From: an uncultured bacterium
Lineage (GTDB): Bacteria > Cyanobacteriota > Vampirovibrionia > Gastranaerophilales > Gastranaerophilaceae
DNA: 64,000 nt
Assembly: GCA_900319365.1 (NCBI GenBank)
Contig: ONOE01000001.1
Location: 1-64,000, forward strand
Direction: 5' to 3'
The notes beneath the pieces are model-generated. The model ran no database searches. It was given only the letters and a program-made list of their open reading frames with translations, and was not told the DNA's origin. Each line of letters opens with the position of its first letter. The first letter of the stretch is position 1. Of this stretch, positions 25,826 to 34,600 are shown piece by piece. Both the position numbers and the translations under genes were made by a program.

Positions 25826-28009
25826 ATGACAGCAAATTTAGACAAAATTATGAAACCGAAATCGATTGCTGTAATCGGTGCATCTACTAAAGATCACACA
25901 ATCGGTTCCGACATTATGAAAAGACTTGAAGAATACAAGTTCAAAGGCAAAATATACCCTGTAAACCCGAAAGGCGGAATTATCCAAGGGTTACAGGCAT
26001 ATCCCACGGTTCTTGACGTACCCGGAGATGTTGATTTGGCTATCATCGTTGTAAACGCTAAATTCGTTTTAAATACAATCGATCAATGCCACGAAAAAGG
26101 TATTACAGGCTTGTGCATCATTACAGCAGGTTTCAAAGAAACAGGTAAAGAAGGTGCCGAACTTGAAAAACAATTGTTAGACAAAGTTCATGAATACGGC
26201 ATGAGATGTGTAGGTCCTAACTGCTTGGGTGTTGTAAATACAAACCCTGAAGTAAGCATGGACGGATGTTTCGCTGAAAGTTTACCCGAAAGAGGACACA
26301 TCGGTTTCGTTTCTCAATCAGGCGCATTGGGCGGCGGCATTTTGAACATCTTGAAAGACTTAAACTTAGGTTTTGCTCAGTTCATTTCAATCGGTAATCA
26401 GGCTGATGTTAACGCTGAAACTGCTTTGGAATATTGGGAAAATGAAGATGATGTTGAACAAATTCTTTTATATATGGAATCAATTCAAGATCCTCAAAAC
26501 TTCAGAAAATTAGCTACAAGAATTTCTAAGAAAAAACCTATTTTAGCATTGAAAGCAGGCAGATCCGCAGCAGGTGCTTCAGCTGCATCTTCTCACACGG
26601 GTTCACTTGCAGGTGCCGATAAAGCAGCTAACGCATTGCTTCACCAATCAGGTATCATCAGAGAATATTCATTAAAGAACTTATTCTCAACAGCTAAAGT
26701 ATTTGCTAACTGCCCTATTCCGAAAGGCGACAGAGTAGCGGTCATCACAAACTCAGGCGGTCCCGGAATCATGGCAACCGATGCAATTTGCGAATATGGC
26801 ATGCAAATGGCTAAAATCTCAGATGCTACAAAAGAAAAATTGAGAAGTTTCTTACCTTCGGCAGCATCGGTTAAGAACCCTATCGATATGATTGCATCAG
26901 CTCCTATCGAACACTACAAGCAAACACTTGAAACAGTTATCGCAGATGATAATGTTGATATGATTATTTGTATTTACTTACCGTTCTTAGGTTTGAAAGA
27001 TATTGATGTTGCTCAAGCTTTGATGGAAATTAAAGCCGAACATCCCGAAAAACCTGTAGTCGGTGTATTTATGACTAAATCAGAATTTTTCAACAAATTA
27101 TCTGATATGAAAGTTAATATTCCGTTCTTTATGTATGCTGAAGAAGCTGCAGAAGGTTTGGCAAGATTAAATCAACAGAGATTGTGGATTGAAAGACCTG
27201 AAGGCAAAATCCCTCAATACAAAGTTGATAAATCAAAAGCAGCTAAAATCATTGCATCGGCTTTGAAAGATAACAGAGAACAGTTAACAACAAGAGAATC
27301 AATTGATGTACTTGATGCTTACGGAATCAGAGTTTGCAAATCAGGTTTTGCAACAACCGAAGATCAAGCGGTTTCAATTGCGGATTCAATCGGATACCCT
27401 GTTGTTATGAAAATGACTTCAAAGACAACTTCTCACAAAACAGATGTCGGCGGTGTCAGAGTAAACATTCAATCAGCTGATCAATTAAGAGCAGAATACA
27501 AAGACCTTATTTCTAAATTAAAAGAAAAAGGATTGTTAGACGGTCTTGAAGGCGTAATCATTCAAGAAATGGTTAAAGGCAACCGTGAAATGGTTTGCGG
27601 TGTGGCTGCAGATCCTCAATACGGACATATGATGATGTTCGGTTTAGGCGGTGTATTTATTGAAGTTATGAAAGACGTAACATTCAGAATTGCACCTTTG
27701 ACAGATGTTGATGCTGACGAAATGATTAAATCCGTAAAAGCATACAAATTGTTACAAGGCGCAAGAGGTACAACTCCTGCTCAAATCGATCAAATCAAAG
27801 AAACTATGTTGAGATTATCTCAATTGGTTGCTGATTTTGACTTCATCTCTGAACTTGATATTAACCCGTTGTTGATATCTGAAAAAACAGGTGAAGGCAT
27901 TGCAGTTGACGGCAGAATCAAAGTTAAAGCAGATGTTGCTAAAAAATTCTTTGAAAAAAACTGCGCAGACGATTGCAATTGTGCAACAGCTTGCAGCTGC
28001 AATATCTAG
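25826..28009 (+). CDS. ADP-forming acyl-CoA (acetyl-CoA) synthetase, fused alpha-beta
   Basis: Interconverts acyl-CoA + ADP + phosphate with acid + CoA + ATP, giving ATP during fermentation. Domain order in 727 residues: CoA-binding Rossmann domain (KSIAVIGAST, residues 1-130), succinyl-CoA ligase-like domains (GFVSQSGALGG, about 155-290; catalytic His in SSHTGSLAG), a third CoA-ligase domain, and a C-terminal ATP-grasp domain (about 490-710). Codon usage is distinctly rich in preferred codons, suggesting high expression. The last 16 residues are an unexpected cysteine-rich tail with five Cys (NCADDCNCATACSCNI). It is single-gene with a terminator. Confidence 0.94.
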   Translation: MTANLDKIMKPKSIAVIGASTKDHTIGSDIMKRLEEYKFKGKIYPVNPKGGIIQGLQAYPTVLDVPGDVDLAIIVVNAKFVLNTIDQCHEKGITGLCIITAGFKETGKEGAELEKQLLDKVHEYGMRCVGPNCLGVVNTNPEVSMDGCFAESLPERGHIGFVSQSGALGGGILNILKDLNLGFAQFISIGNQADVNAETALEYWENEDDVEQILLYMESIQDPQNFRKLATRISKKKPILALKAGRSAAGASAASSHTGSLAGADKAANALLHQSGIIREYSLKNLFSTAKVFANCPIPKGDRVAVITNSGGPGIMATDAICEYGMQMAKISDATKEKLRSFLPSAASVKNPIDMIASAPIEHYKQTLETVIADDNVDMIICIYLPFLGLKDIDVAQALMEIKAEHPEKPVVGVFMTKSEFFNKLSDMKVNIPFFMYAEEAAEGLARLNQQRLWIERPEGKIPQYKVDKSKAAKIIASALKDNREQLTTRESIDVLDAYGIRVCKSGFATTEDQAVSIADSIGYPVVMKMTSKTTSHKTDVGGVRVNIQSADQLRAEYKDLISKLKEKGLLDGLEGVIIQEMVKGNREMVCGVAADPQYGHMMMFGLGGVFIEVMKDVTFRIAPLTDVDADEMIKSVKAYKLLQGARGTTPAQIDQIKETMLRLSQLVADFDFISELDINPLLISEKTGEGIAVDGRIKVKADVAKKFFEKNCADDCNCATACSCNI

Positions 28010-28032
28010 TTGATATGTGTAATTTATAATAA

Positions 28033-28071
28033 AAAGACAAAGGTTGTTGACTTCAACGACCTTTTGTTTTT
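28033..28071 (+). terminator. Intrinsic terminator
   Basis: aaaggttgttga and tcaacgaccttt pair with one wobble over a 2-nt loop and are followed by tgttttt, after the acyl-CoA synthetase gene. Confidence 0.85.
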
Positions 28072-28131
28072 ATAATATTTTTGAAAATATTTCAGATATT
28101 TTTTACCCCCCAAAGGAGAGATTAAAAACAA

Positions 28132-28401
28132 ATGATTAAAATATACCCCAGAATAAGCTCCATTGTCGGAGCAACACTTGACAGATTTGATGTAAGATTT
28201 CCGGGTCGAGTTGATAAAGACCCTGTTCAAAGGGAATTTATCCGACACCTGATAGAAAAATCGGGCAAATCCACAAACAACCCTATCAAAATGATTAAAA
28301 ACTGGAAACGTGCTTACGATGCAAATTTAAAAAAGAATATGATGATAAGCAATCTCAAAGATACAATGGCTAAATCTTCAAAACTTGATAAAATCGTATA
28401 A
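28132..28401 (+). CDS. Small basic hypothetical protein
   Basis: The 89-residue Lys-rich protein (MIKIYPRISSIVGATLDRFD...) has a good Shine-Dalgarno (aaaggagag) and typical codon usage. It is helical from about residue 30. There is no membrane segment, cysteine or recognised domain. It stands alone between the acyl-CoA synthetase terminator and a repeat. The function is unknown. Confidence 0.6.
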   Translation: MIKIYPRISSIVGATLDRFDVRFPGRVDKDPVQREFIRHLIEKSGKSTNNPIKMIKNWKRAYDANLKKNMMISNLKDTMAKSSKLDKIV

Positions 28402-28445
28402 TTTTTATTTAAATGATTTACAATAATTTATCATTAAATAAGTTT

Positions 28446-28490
28446 TGTCTTTGCGAGCCCGCAAAAAGATTTGCGGGCGTGGCAATCCGG
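28446..28490. repeat. 45-bp intergenic hairpin repeat, copy 2
   Basis: Reverse-complement partner of 5290-5334, with 42 of 45 identical. The stem cccgcaaa/tttgcggg is complete in this copy. It lies in the 159-bp gap before the convergent gene at 28561. Confidence 0.85.
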
Positions 28491-28560
28491 CTTTTGAAAT
28501 TAAAATATAACAAATTGAACAATTTTATTTATAATATTAGGAATTTAACTGCCGTATTAA

Positions 28561-29028
28561 TTATTGCACAGGTGTATCACTTGATTTTGTACTGTCATCT
28601 TCAAGGTAATTTTTTACCTTGCAAACCGTTGAATCTTCAATCATTTTGGTTAAATTTTCCTGCAAAGTTTTACGGGATTCTTTTGTTCCGAGATTGTTTA
28701 CATCATCCATTTGTTGAGCAATTTTTGCAAGCTGTGCTCTTGAAACTTCGCATTTAATTTTCAGGATAGTTTTTTCTAAATCATAGCTGTAAACGGTGCT
28801 GATTGTCCTGCATTTGCCATTTAACCAACCGTTAATTTCTTCGGTTGATTTCAATTTTAAATACGGAGAATTTACATCTCCTGTTGAAAGCGTTGTATCG
28901 TATTCGTCGACATATTTTGAACAAACTTTCAAATGCTGTACATATTTAGGCGAATACGTATATTCTTTTTGCGCAAATGCGCACAAACCTGCCAATATTA
29001 ACCCTGCTAAAATTAAACCCTTTTTCAT
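28561..29028 (-). CDS. Secreted hypothetical protein
   Basis: Residues 1-19 are a signal peptide (MKKGLILAGLILAGLCAFA). The mature part has about 135 residues with three or four cysteines (near 37, 72, 92, 135) that could pair in the periplasm, and a polar Asp/Ser-rich end. It has no recognised domain. It resembles in size and style the secreted 138-residue protein at 53504-53920. It is transcribed just after the gshA-like gene on the minus strand with a 36-bp gap. Confidence 0.65.
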   Translation of the reverse strand: MKKGLILAGLILAGLCAFAQKEYTYSPKYVQHLKVCSKYVDEYDTTLSTGDVNSPYLKLKSTEEINGWLNGKCRTISTVYSYDLEKTILKIKCEVSRAQLAKIAQQMDDVNNLGTKESRKTLQENLTKMIEDSTVCKVKNYLEDDSTKSSDTPVQ

Positions 29029-29064
29029 AACTTCTGCCCTCTTTTGTAACTTTATTTATATATT

Positions 29065-30402
29065 TTACACGTTATTTTCAAGTTCTGTCAAATATTTTAT
29101 CATTTTGCCCAAATCTTTATTCCAAACACCGTTCCACTTTTTCAAAATTACATCGGCAGGGCACAAACCTTTCATAGTGTATTCCTTGATGGAATTTAAG
29201 AAAAGATTTTCGCCTGTTTGAGCATTTTTCAAAGACTTTTCGGCAATTTTTAGGATTTCTTTTGCATAATCGGCAATTTTATAATTTTTTACGGCTGTTT
29301 GCATTGCACATTTCGGGACATTGTAGCGCATTTCAGAGAAATCTCTGTATTGAAGTCCTTTTAACAAATCTTCCGTTTCAGACATTGCGTTGTTGTCATA
29401 GAAAATGCCTTTATAAATTGCCAAAATGGCATATTTCAAATCTCCGCCGACACAATCATGATTTCTGATTTCTATAAAATTTCTGAGTCTTACTTCAGGG
29501 AAACACAGATTTGCATGCAGTTCGTAATCATCAATATTTGCGCTGATATTATCATACCCGTGATTTAGAAATTCTTCAAAAGTAACGTTCCCGTTAATCA
29601 CAATCGGCTGTTTTTCTCTTTGAATAAATATCATAGGAGTTTTCATAACGGTATCAATGTAATCTTCAAACGAAAATTCTTCGCTGATTTTTCCCGCAAA
29701 ACCGCACCTGTCATTATCCGTATTTAGCCAGCTCAAAGCCCTGAACGATTTATATCCCGTATCAACCCCGCCTCTTATAGGGGAATTTGCAAACATTGCG
29801 GTCATAAAGGGGGATAATTTGTTTGCAAGTTTGAATTTGCGCATTGCATCTTCTTCAGATTTAAAATCAATGCAGCATTGAATCCCTGCCGTTTCTCTCA
29901 TCATCACGTCAGACAAAATTCCCCATAAATATTTTGCCATAATATGATATCTGCGCTTTGGGATTAATTTTATATTTTTACAAACAGATAAAGGCGAAAC
30001 ACCGTAATTCAAAAGCGTAACTTTGTTTTTTTCAAGAACGGGTTTGAGCATGGAATTAATTTTGTCGATTTTATTTTTAAGCGCAAAGATTGTTCTTTCG
30101 GGCTTTGTGCTTATTTCAAGCTGACTTCCCGGTTCAAGAGTAATCGTATCATGCTCTTTTGCAAGCCCGATGATATTATGTTGATCGACAATAAAATTCC
30201 AATTATTAATTTGGGCAAAATTTTCTAAAATATGCGACATACCGTTTGAGCCGTCATAACTTGCTGCTCTGTAATCAGATAAATTTATCGGCAGCCTTTC
30301 ATATTCAATACCTGCCATAAAATCTTGCGGATTTTTGCAGCCTTTAGTATACAGTTTTAATATATCGCTTTTTTGCAGAACATTTGACTCTAGCTTAAAC
30401 AT
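29065..30402 (-). CDS. gshA: Glutamate-cysteine ligase, plant/EgtA-type (GCS2)
   Basis: Forms gamma-glutamylcysteine from Glu, Cys and ATP, the first step to glutathione. The 445 residues fit the GCS2 family (plant, proteobacterial and cyanobacterial type). Signatures include FMAGIEYERLP near 28-38 (the Mg/Glu site), LEPGSQLEISTKP near 92-104, YHIMAKYL, and MRETAGIQCCIDF near 168-180. No gshB is in the window, so the product may be gamma-Glu-Cys or glutathione. EgtA-like or carboxylate-amine ligase activity is an alternative. Confidence 0.85.
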   Translation of the reverse strand: MFKLESNVLQKSDILKLYTKGCKNPQDFMAGIEYERLPINLSDYRAASYDGSNGMSHILENFAQINNWNFIVDQHNIIGLAKEHDTITLEPGSQLEISTKPERTIFALKNKIDKINSMLKPVLEKNKVTLLNYGVSPLSVCKNIKLIPKRRYHIMAKYLWGILSDVMMRETAGIQCCIDFKSEEDAMRKFKLANKLSPFMTAMFANSPIRGGVDTGYKSFRALSWLNTDNDRCGFAGKISEEFSFEDYIDTVMKTPMIFIQREKQPIVINGNVTFEEFLNHGYDNISANIDDYELHANLCFPEVRLRNFIEIRNHDCVGGDLKYAILAIYKGIFYDNNAMSETEDLLKGLQYRDFSEMRYNVPKCAMQTAVKNYKIADYAKEILKIAEKSLKNAQTGENLFLNSIKEYTMKGLCPADVILKKWNGVWNKDLGKMIKYLTELENNV

Positions 30403-30498
30403 AATTTTCCTTCAGGTTTTAATAATATCATAACTGCACTTAAAATAACAAATACAATAAATATTAACAATAGTCATTTATATGGTATAGTAGGTAAT

Positions 30499-31344
30499 AT
30501 GAATTACTTTGAACGAGCAAAATATTTCAGAACCAAAAAACGTCTTGGTCAAAACTTCCTCATTGACGGAGAAGTTATATCAGACATTATTGAATATGCA
30601 AATATTTCGCCTGATGATACCGTTCTTGAAATCGGTCCGGGGGTAGGATTTGTAACAGAGCAGCTTGTAAAACACGCAAAAAAAGTTATTGCTGTCGAAC
30701 TTGATGAAGAAGCAATCAAAGAACTTGAAAAACTGAATGCCCCAAATCTTGAAATCATTCACAAAGATATTTTGAAAACCGATTTATCCGAATTATCGCA
30801 GGATAAAATTAAAGTTGTTGCAAATATTCCATACTACATTACAAGCCCCATTATTGCACATCTGCTCGGGGAAATCGATGATTTGCACAACAAAAATCGT
30901 GAAAAAATCAAAGATGTAATTTTAATGGTGCAAGAAGAAGTTGCGCAAAGAATGTGTGCAACCCCTCAAAGTCAGGGCAAAGCTTACGGACTTTTGACGA
31001 TTCTTTCGCAATTTTGGGCACAGGTTGAATATTTAAGAACCGTAGGCAGAAAATGCTTTTACCCTGCTCCGAAAGTAACCTCGGCGCTTGTAAAATTAAC
31101 AGTCAGAGAAAAACCGCTGCTTGAATTATCCGACTATTATCATTTTAGAAAAACCATAAGAGCAGGTTTTGCACACAGAAGAAAAAACATCAAAAATTGC
31201 TTGATTAGCGCAGGTTTTAAAAAAGAAAACGTTTCAAAAACCTTATCCGAACTCGGAATTGATGAAAACACAAGAGGCGAAAAACTTTCGATTTCTGATT
31301 TTGGCAAAATTTCGGAATTGTTACTGACAAACGCCGATAAATAA
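30499..31344 (+). CDS. rsmA: 16S rRNA dimethyladenosine transferase
   Basis: Dimethylates two adjacent adenosines in the helix 45 loop of 16S rRNA during 30S maturation. The 281 residues contain KKRLGQNFLIDGEV (the KsgA N-terminal motif), SAM motif VLEIGPGVGFVTEQL, and catalytic NIPYYITSPI (near 114-123). The C-terminal helical domain is present. A weak Shine-Dalgarno and a TATAGTAGG-like stretch lie immediately upstream, so the leader may be very short. Confidence 0.97.
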   Translation: MNYFERAKYFRTKKRLGQNFLIDGEVISDIIEYANISPDDTVLEIGPGVGFVTEQLVKHAKKVIAVELDEEAIKELEKLNAPNLEIIHKDILKTDLSELSQDKIKVVANIPYYITSPIIAHLLGEIDDLHNKNREKIKDVILMVQEEVAQRMCATPQSQGKAYGLLTILSQFWAQVEYLRTVGRKCFYPAPKVTSALVKLTVREKPLLELSDYYHFRKTIRAGFAHRRKNIKNCLISAGFKKENVSKTLSELGIDENTRGEKLSISDFGKISELLLTNADK

Positions 31345-31403
31345 TAGCTTTCCGCCCTATCTATACAAATAAAAATCAGCGGATATAATAAAGAAAAATG
31401 CAA

Positions 31404-31493
31404 GGAGAGATGTCCGAGCGGCTTAAGGTGCAAACCTCGAAAGTTTGTGTGGGGGTAACTCTACCGTGGGTTCAAATCCCACTCTCTCCGCCA
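31404..31493 (+). tRNA. tRNA-Ser (anticodon CGA)
   Basis: The acceptor stem ggagaga/tctctcc closes the gene. The anticodon loop CT-CGA-AA lies in a caaac/gtttg stem, the long variable arm is typical of serine tRNA, and the T arm is gtggg-ttcaaat-cccac. CCA is encoded at 31491-31493. Confidence 0.96.
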
Positions 31494-31565
31494 TTTTATT
31501 TACTGCATACCTTATGTGTTATACAGTTTTTTAATTTTTTACGAATGATATAAAGAGAGGTAACA

Positions 31566-32366
31566 ATGAAGATAAAGAAAAAAGGTTTCACTTTGGCGGA
31601 AGTTTTAATTACTCTTGGCATAATCGGAGTAGTTGTAGCCATGACAATACCTACATTAATCCAAAATGCGAATAGTGCAAAGTTTTCCGCACAGTTTAAA
31701 AAATCGATTTCTACCCTTTCGCAGGCAGCGTTGATGGGAGAAGCTCAATATGATGTAGATTTTGGTACACTTACAAATGAATGCAGCGCAAATTATCCCG
31801 AAAGAGCTGCGCAAGAAAATTTATCGGGAGTAGACGGTAACACTAACATTGAAAAAGATGCTGAGGACAGATTACACAGATTGACATTCTGCGCATTGTT
31901 CAATTCCACCCTGTCAGGCAAAACATTCCTCGGTTGGGGCGATAAAATAACAGACCCGAAATCTGGCGGAAAATATAAATGGCAATATTCAAAAACATTA
32001 ACCGAAAGTTACGGACTTAATAAAATGTATGTTTATTCTTTAGCTGACGGCTCATTATTCGGGTTTAAACCTGAAGCTAAAAGATGCGGTATTGACCCCG
32101 GTGAAATTGTAGATAAAGCAATGCTTACTTCTGACGGGAAATTAAGGAAACAAAAATGTATCGGATTTATCGATGTAAACGGAACAGCAACTCCGAATAT
32201 CGAAGTAACATGCGAGAACAAAAAAGAAACCGCTCTGGATCCGACTAATCCTTGTAAAGTTCCTACAGGTTCAAAATTAGGCGATATTTATCCTATCGTA
32301 TTCCATGACGGAGTGGTTGAACCCGCTTCGAACGCTGCAAAAGCAGTATTTACAAGAGGTAAATAA
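31566..32366 (+). CDS. Type IV pilin-like protein (prepilin)
   Basis: The class III prepilin leader MKIKKKG is followed by FTLAEVLITLGIIGVVVAM, the methylated-Phe helix with Glu5. This is the usual processing site for PilD-type peptidase. The mature domain has about 255 residues with several cysteines (about 77, 118, 177, 199, 218, 229) likely to form disulphides. The sequence style is common among the many orphan prepilins of Gastranaerophilales. No pilus assembly gene is adjacent, so its role (major pilin, minor pilin or pseudopilin) is open. Confidence 0.9.
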   Translation: MKIKKKGFTLAEVLITLGIIGVVVAMTIPTLIQNANSAKFSAQFKKSISTLSQAALMGEAQYDVDFGTLTNECSANYPERAAQENLSGVDGNTNIEKDAEDRLHRLTFCALFNSTLSGKTFLGWGDKITDPKSGGKYKWQYSKTLTESYGLNKMYVYSLADGSLFGFKPEAKRCGIDPGEIVDKAMLTSDGKLRKQKCIGFIDVNGTATPNIEVTCENKKETALDPTNPCKVPTGSKLGDIYPIVFHDGVVEPASNAAKAVFTRGK

Positions 32367-32389
32367 TTAAAAAGGAGCAAGCTTATAAA

Positions 32390-32824
32390 ATGGATTATAA
32401 AAAATTCGGTGACAAAATTTATGCCAGATTTGATAAAGGCGAAGAAATTATTTCCAAAATAATGGAAATTTGTAAAAAAGAAAACATTCTGTCTGCAACA
32501 TTTTCAGGTATCGGCGGATGCGGAGATGTTACGGTTTCAACTTTTATCCCCGAGAAAAACGATTTTATCGAACATAATAAAGCTGGGCTTTTGGAAATGG
32601 TTTCGTGCCACGGTAATATTATTGCCGATGAAAATGACAATATTTATGAACATACGCACGCAATGTTTTCATATATGGATAACGGAGAAGTAAAATCGCT
32701 CGGCGGACATTTGAAAAAAGCCGTAATTTTGTATACGGGCGAATTTAAAATAACACCCGTTAAAAATGGCGTTATCAGACGAATGAAAGACCCCCAAACA
32801 GGCATAATGGTTTGGAAGTTTTAA
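32390..32824 (+). CDS. PPC/DUF296 domain protein
   Basis: The 144 residues form a single PPC (plant and prokaryote conserved) domain. KFGDKIYARFDKGEEIISKI starts the fold, ATFSGIGGCGDVTVSTF carries the Gly-rich loop, and YEHTHAMFS and GGHLKKAVI carry the paired His residues (HxH and GGH) that can bind metal. In plants the domain is attached to AT-hook proteins. In bacteria it stands alone with no assigned substrate, forming trimers. It follows the prepilin by 23 bp with its own Shine-Dalgarno (aaggagc). Confidence 0.9.
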   Translation: MDYKKFGDKIYARFDKGEEIISKIMEICKKENILSATFSGIGGCGDVTVSTFIPEKNDFIEHNKAGLLEMVSCHGNIIADENDNIYEHTHAMFSYMDNGEVKSLGGHLKKAVILYTGEFKITPVKNGVIRRMKDPQTGIMVWKF

Positions 32825-32884
32825 TTTTTTCATTCTCATAAAAGGTATATCATTTCATGCTAAAGCGTGTCCCGATTTTTAAAT

Positions 32885-33127
32885 TTATTTAAAGCTGTTT
32901 TTACATTCTTTGGCTTTTTGAGCAAGAGCAATGCCGTCAGGATTACTCAGCAAATATATTAAAAGCTGTATTCTGTTTTCACAATTTGTTTTTCGCATAA
33001 TTTCACTCATATAGAATTTGACCGTAGCAACAGAGACAAAAAGCGATTGTGCAATTTCGGGGTTGGTTCTGCCCTTGACAAATTCGCTTATAATCGTCAT
33101 CTCTCTTTGCGTAAAGTGTGTTTCCAT
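32885..33127 (-). CDS. Small LuxR/GerE-type HTH protein
   Basis: The 80 residues are just the LuxR-type DNA-binding domain: FTQREMTIISEFVKGRTNPE, then IAQSLFVSVATVKFYMSEIM, the GerE recognition helix. There is no receiver or autoinducer domain, so it is a stand-alone regulator whose activity may be set by its amount. It is a single gene with a possible Shine-Dalgarno (ggaggt) upstream on the minus strand. Confidence 0.88.
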   Translation of the reverse strand: METHFTQREMTIISEFVKGRTNPEIAQSLFVSVATVKFYMSEIMRKTNCENRIQLLIYLLSNPDGIALAQKAKECKNSFK

Positions 33128-33289
33128 AATTACCTCCGTTATTCCAAGGAATAATTATAACTCACATTTTAGCAAAAAAGTTAATAATATTTCCACCTCA
33201 AAAAATTTTTACTTTTTTTATAATATTTTGTTTTCAAATTTCACGACCCCGCCATTAAAAAATATTATTCAATATAGAAAGTAATTTTT

Positions 33290-33465
33290 CAAAATGGCGG
33301 CAGTAAGGGGAATATTTCGCTGCGCTCGCATGGGACGGCTTCCGTGTCGGCTCATTAGTCCTGCGGACAGCACGACATTTTCGCCGACAACTCCAGCCTT
33401 AGCTCGCTTGCTTTGAACCCTGCACAAGGCTAACGCCTTGTAGGGGTTCTCAAATTTCAACGAGT
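33290..33465. repeat. GC-richer repeat-like insert next to tRNA-Glu
   Basis: The segment begins with ggcggcagtaaggggaat, a near copy of the 3' end of tRNA-Glu (ggcgg-taaggggaat at 33506-33520) with three extra bases. It includes a long hairpin at 33416-33448 (aaccctgcacaaggc/gccttgtaggggtt). Base composition is higher in GC than its surroundings. No protein is supported. Confidence 0.45.
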
Positions 33466-33467
33466 AT

Positions 33468-33504
33468 AAAAAGAGAGGATGTATAAATACATCCTCTCTT
33501 TTTT
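33468..33504. terminator. Perfect terminator for tRNA-Glu
   Basis: A 16-bp perfect stem (aaaaagagaggatgta/tacatcctctcttttt) with loop taaa. T-runs are available on both strands. It directly abuts the 3' end of tRNA-Glu. Confidence 0.92.
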
Positions 33505-33576
33505 CGGCGGTAAGGGGAATTGAACCCCTGTTTAGAGAATGAGAATCTCTCGTCCTAACCACTAGACGATACCGCT
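33505..33576 (-). tRNA. tRNA-Glu (anticodon CUC)
   Basis: On the minus strand: D arm gtctagtggttaggac, anticodon stem agaga/tctct with loop TT-CTC-AT, T arm aggggttcaattcccct. The acceptor pairs gcggta with taccgc. By alignment to other tRNA-Glu genes the first pair would be an A1-C72 mismatch. CCA is not encoded. Position of the 5' end is inferred. Confidence 0.9.
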
Positions 33577-33639
33577 ACAGGTAAAAATATTCTAGCATAA
33601 AAATTTTGTATAACAAATAATTTATGTTAATATTTTTGT

Positions 33640-34557
33640 ATGTTCGGATTTTTTAAAGAAAAAATAAACAATTTTAAACAAACGATTTCAAACACTACAA
33701 AAAACCTTGTAGATAACGTAATTAATAGCGTTGACACAAACGAGGAAGAATATTCCGAATTTGCACTTGATGACATTGAAGATGCACTTATCAGCGCAGA
33801 TTTAGGGGTTGCGTATGCATCAGAGCTTGTCGATAAGCTTCGTGCAAAGAAAAATGCCAAGCCATTCGAACTGAAAAACTATCTGAAAGAAGAATTTAAA
33901 CAAACCCTTAAAAAGGCAGGATCAAACACTCTTAACTATAAAGACAACGAATTAAATATTTATTTTATAACAGGTGTAAACGGCGCAGGAAAAACGACCT
34001 TGATTGCAAAACTTGCGTATAAATTTAAACAGGACGGCAAAAAAGTTCTGATTGCCGCAGCAGACACATTTCGTGCGGCAGCAGAAGAACAATTGAACAT
34101 CTGGTCAGATAGAGCAGGTGCAGACATCGTAAGACGGGACAAGGCTGACCCCGCATCTGTTGTATATGAGGCTATCCAAAAAGCAAAAACCGAAAATTAT
34201 GATGTCATACTTGTTGATACGGCAGGCAGACTGCAAAACAAATACAACCTTATGGAAGAATTGAAAAAAATTAAAACCGTTATAGATAAACAAGCACCCG
34301 AAGCATTAAGAGAAAGTATGCTTGTAATTGATGCAAATACGGGGCAAAACGGTTTGCAGCAAGCTAAAGTCTTTGGCGAATGCGTAAATCTGACATCAGT
34401 TGCTTTAACAAAATTAGACGGCAGCGCAAAAGGCGCAATAATTTTAGCCATTGCAAAAGAAATGAACCTGCCCGTAAAATTGATAGGTGTCGGAGAAAAA
34501 ATGGAAGATTTGAAACCGTTCAACGCCGATGATTTTATCAATGCTTTGTTTGAATAG
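33640..34557 (+). CDS. ftsY: Signal recognition particle receptor
   Basis: The SRP receptor GTPase that delivers ribosome-nascent chains to SecYEG. The 305 residues comprise an N domain (about 10-90) and a G domain with GVNGAGKTTLIAKLAYK (P loop, near 112), DTFRAAAEEQL, DTAGRLQNKYNLMEEL, TKLDGSAKG and the C-terminal GVGEKMEDLKPF closing motif. The acidic A domain is absent except for a short amphipathic start, which is enough for membrane contact in many bacteria. Confidence 0.97.
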   Translation: MFGFFKEKINNFKQTISNTTKNLVDNVINSVDTNEEEYSEFALDDIEDALISADLGVAYASELVDKLRAKKNAKPFELKNYLKEEFKQTLKKAGSNTLNYKDNELNIYFITGVNGAGKTTLIAKLAYKFKQDGKKVLIAAADTFRAAAEEQLNIWSDRAGADIVRRDKADPASVVYEAIQKAKTENYDVILVDTAGRLQNKYNLMEELKKIKTVIDKQAPEALRESMLVIDANTGQNGLQQAKVFGECVNLTSVALTKLDGSAKGAIILAIAKEMNLPVKLIGVGEKMEDLKPFNADDFINALFE

Positions 34558-34600
34558 AAGTTTAAAAAAAATTTTTGCCAAAGGGGTTCAGAAAATTATA

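Noticed and set aside
28413-28757. Frames over the 45-bp repeat with CLCEPAKRFAG-like translation
   Set aside because: A similar translation appears at the other repeat copy only because the repeat is shared; it runs antisense into the gene at 28561.
33269-33562. Open frame on the minus strand covering the tRNA-Glu region
   Set aside because: Most of it is the translation of the tRNA gene, its terminator and the adjacent repeat; no independent coding evidence.
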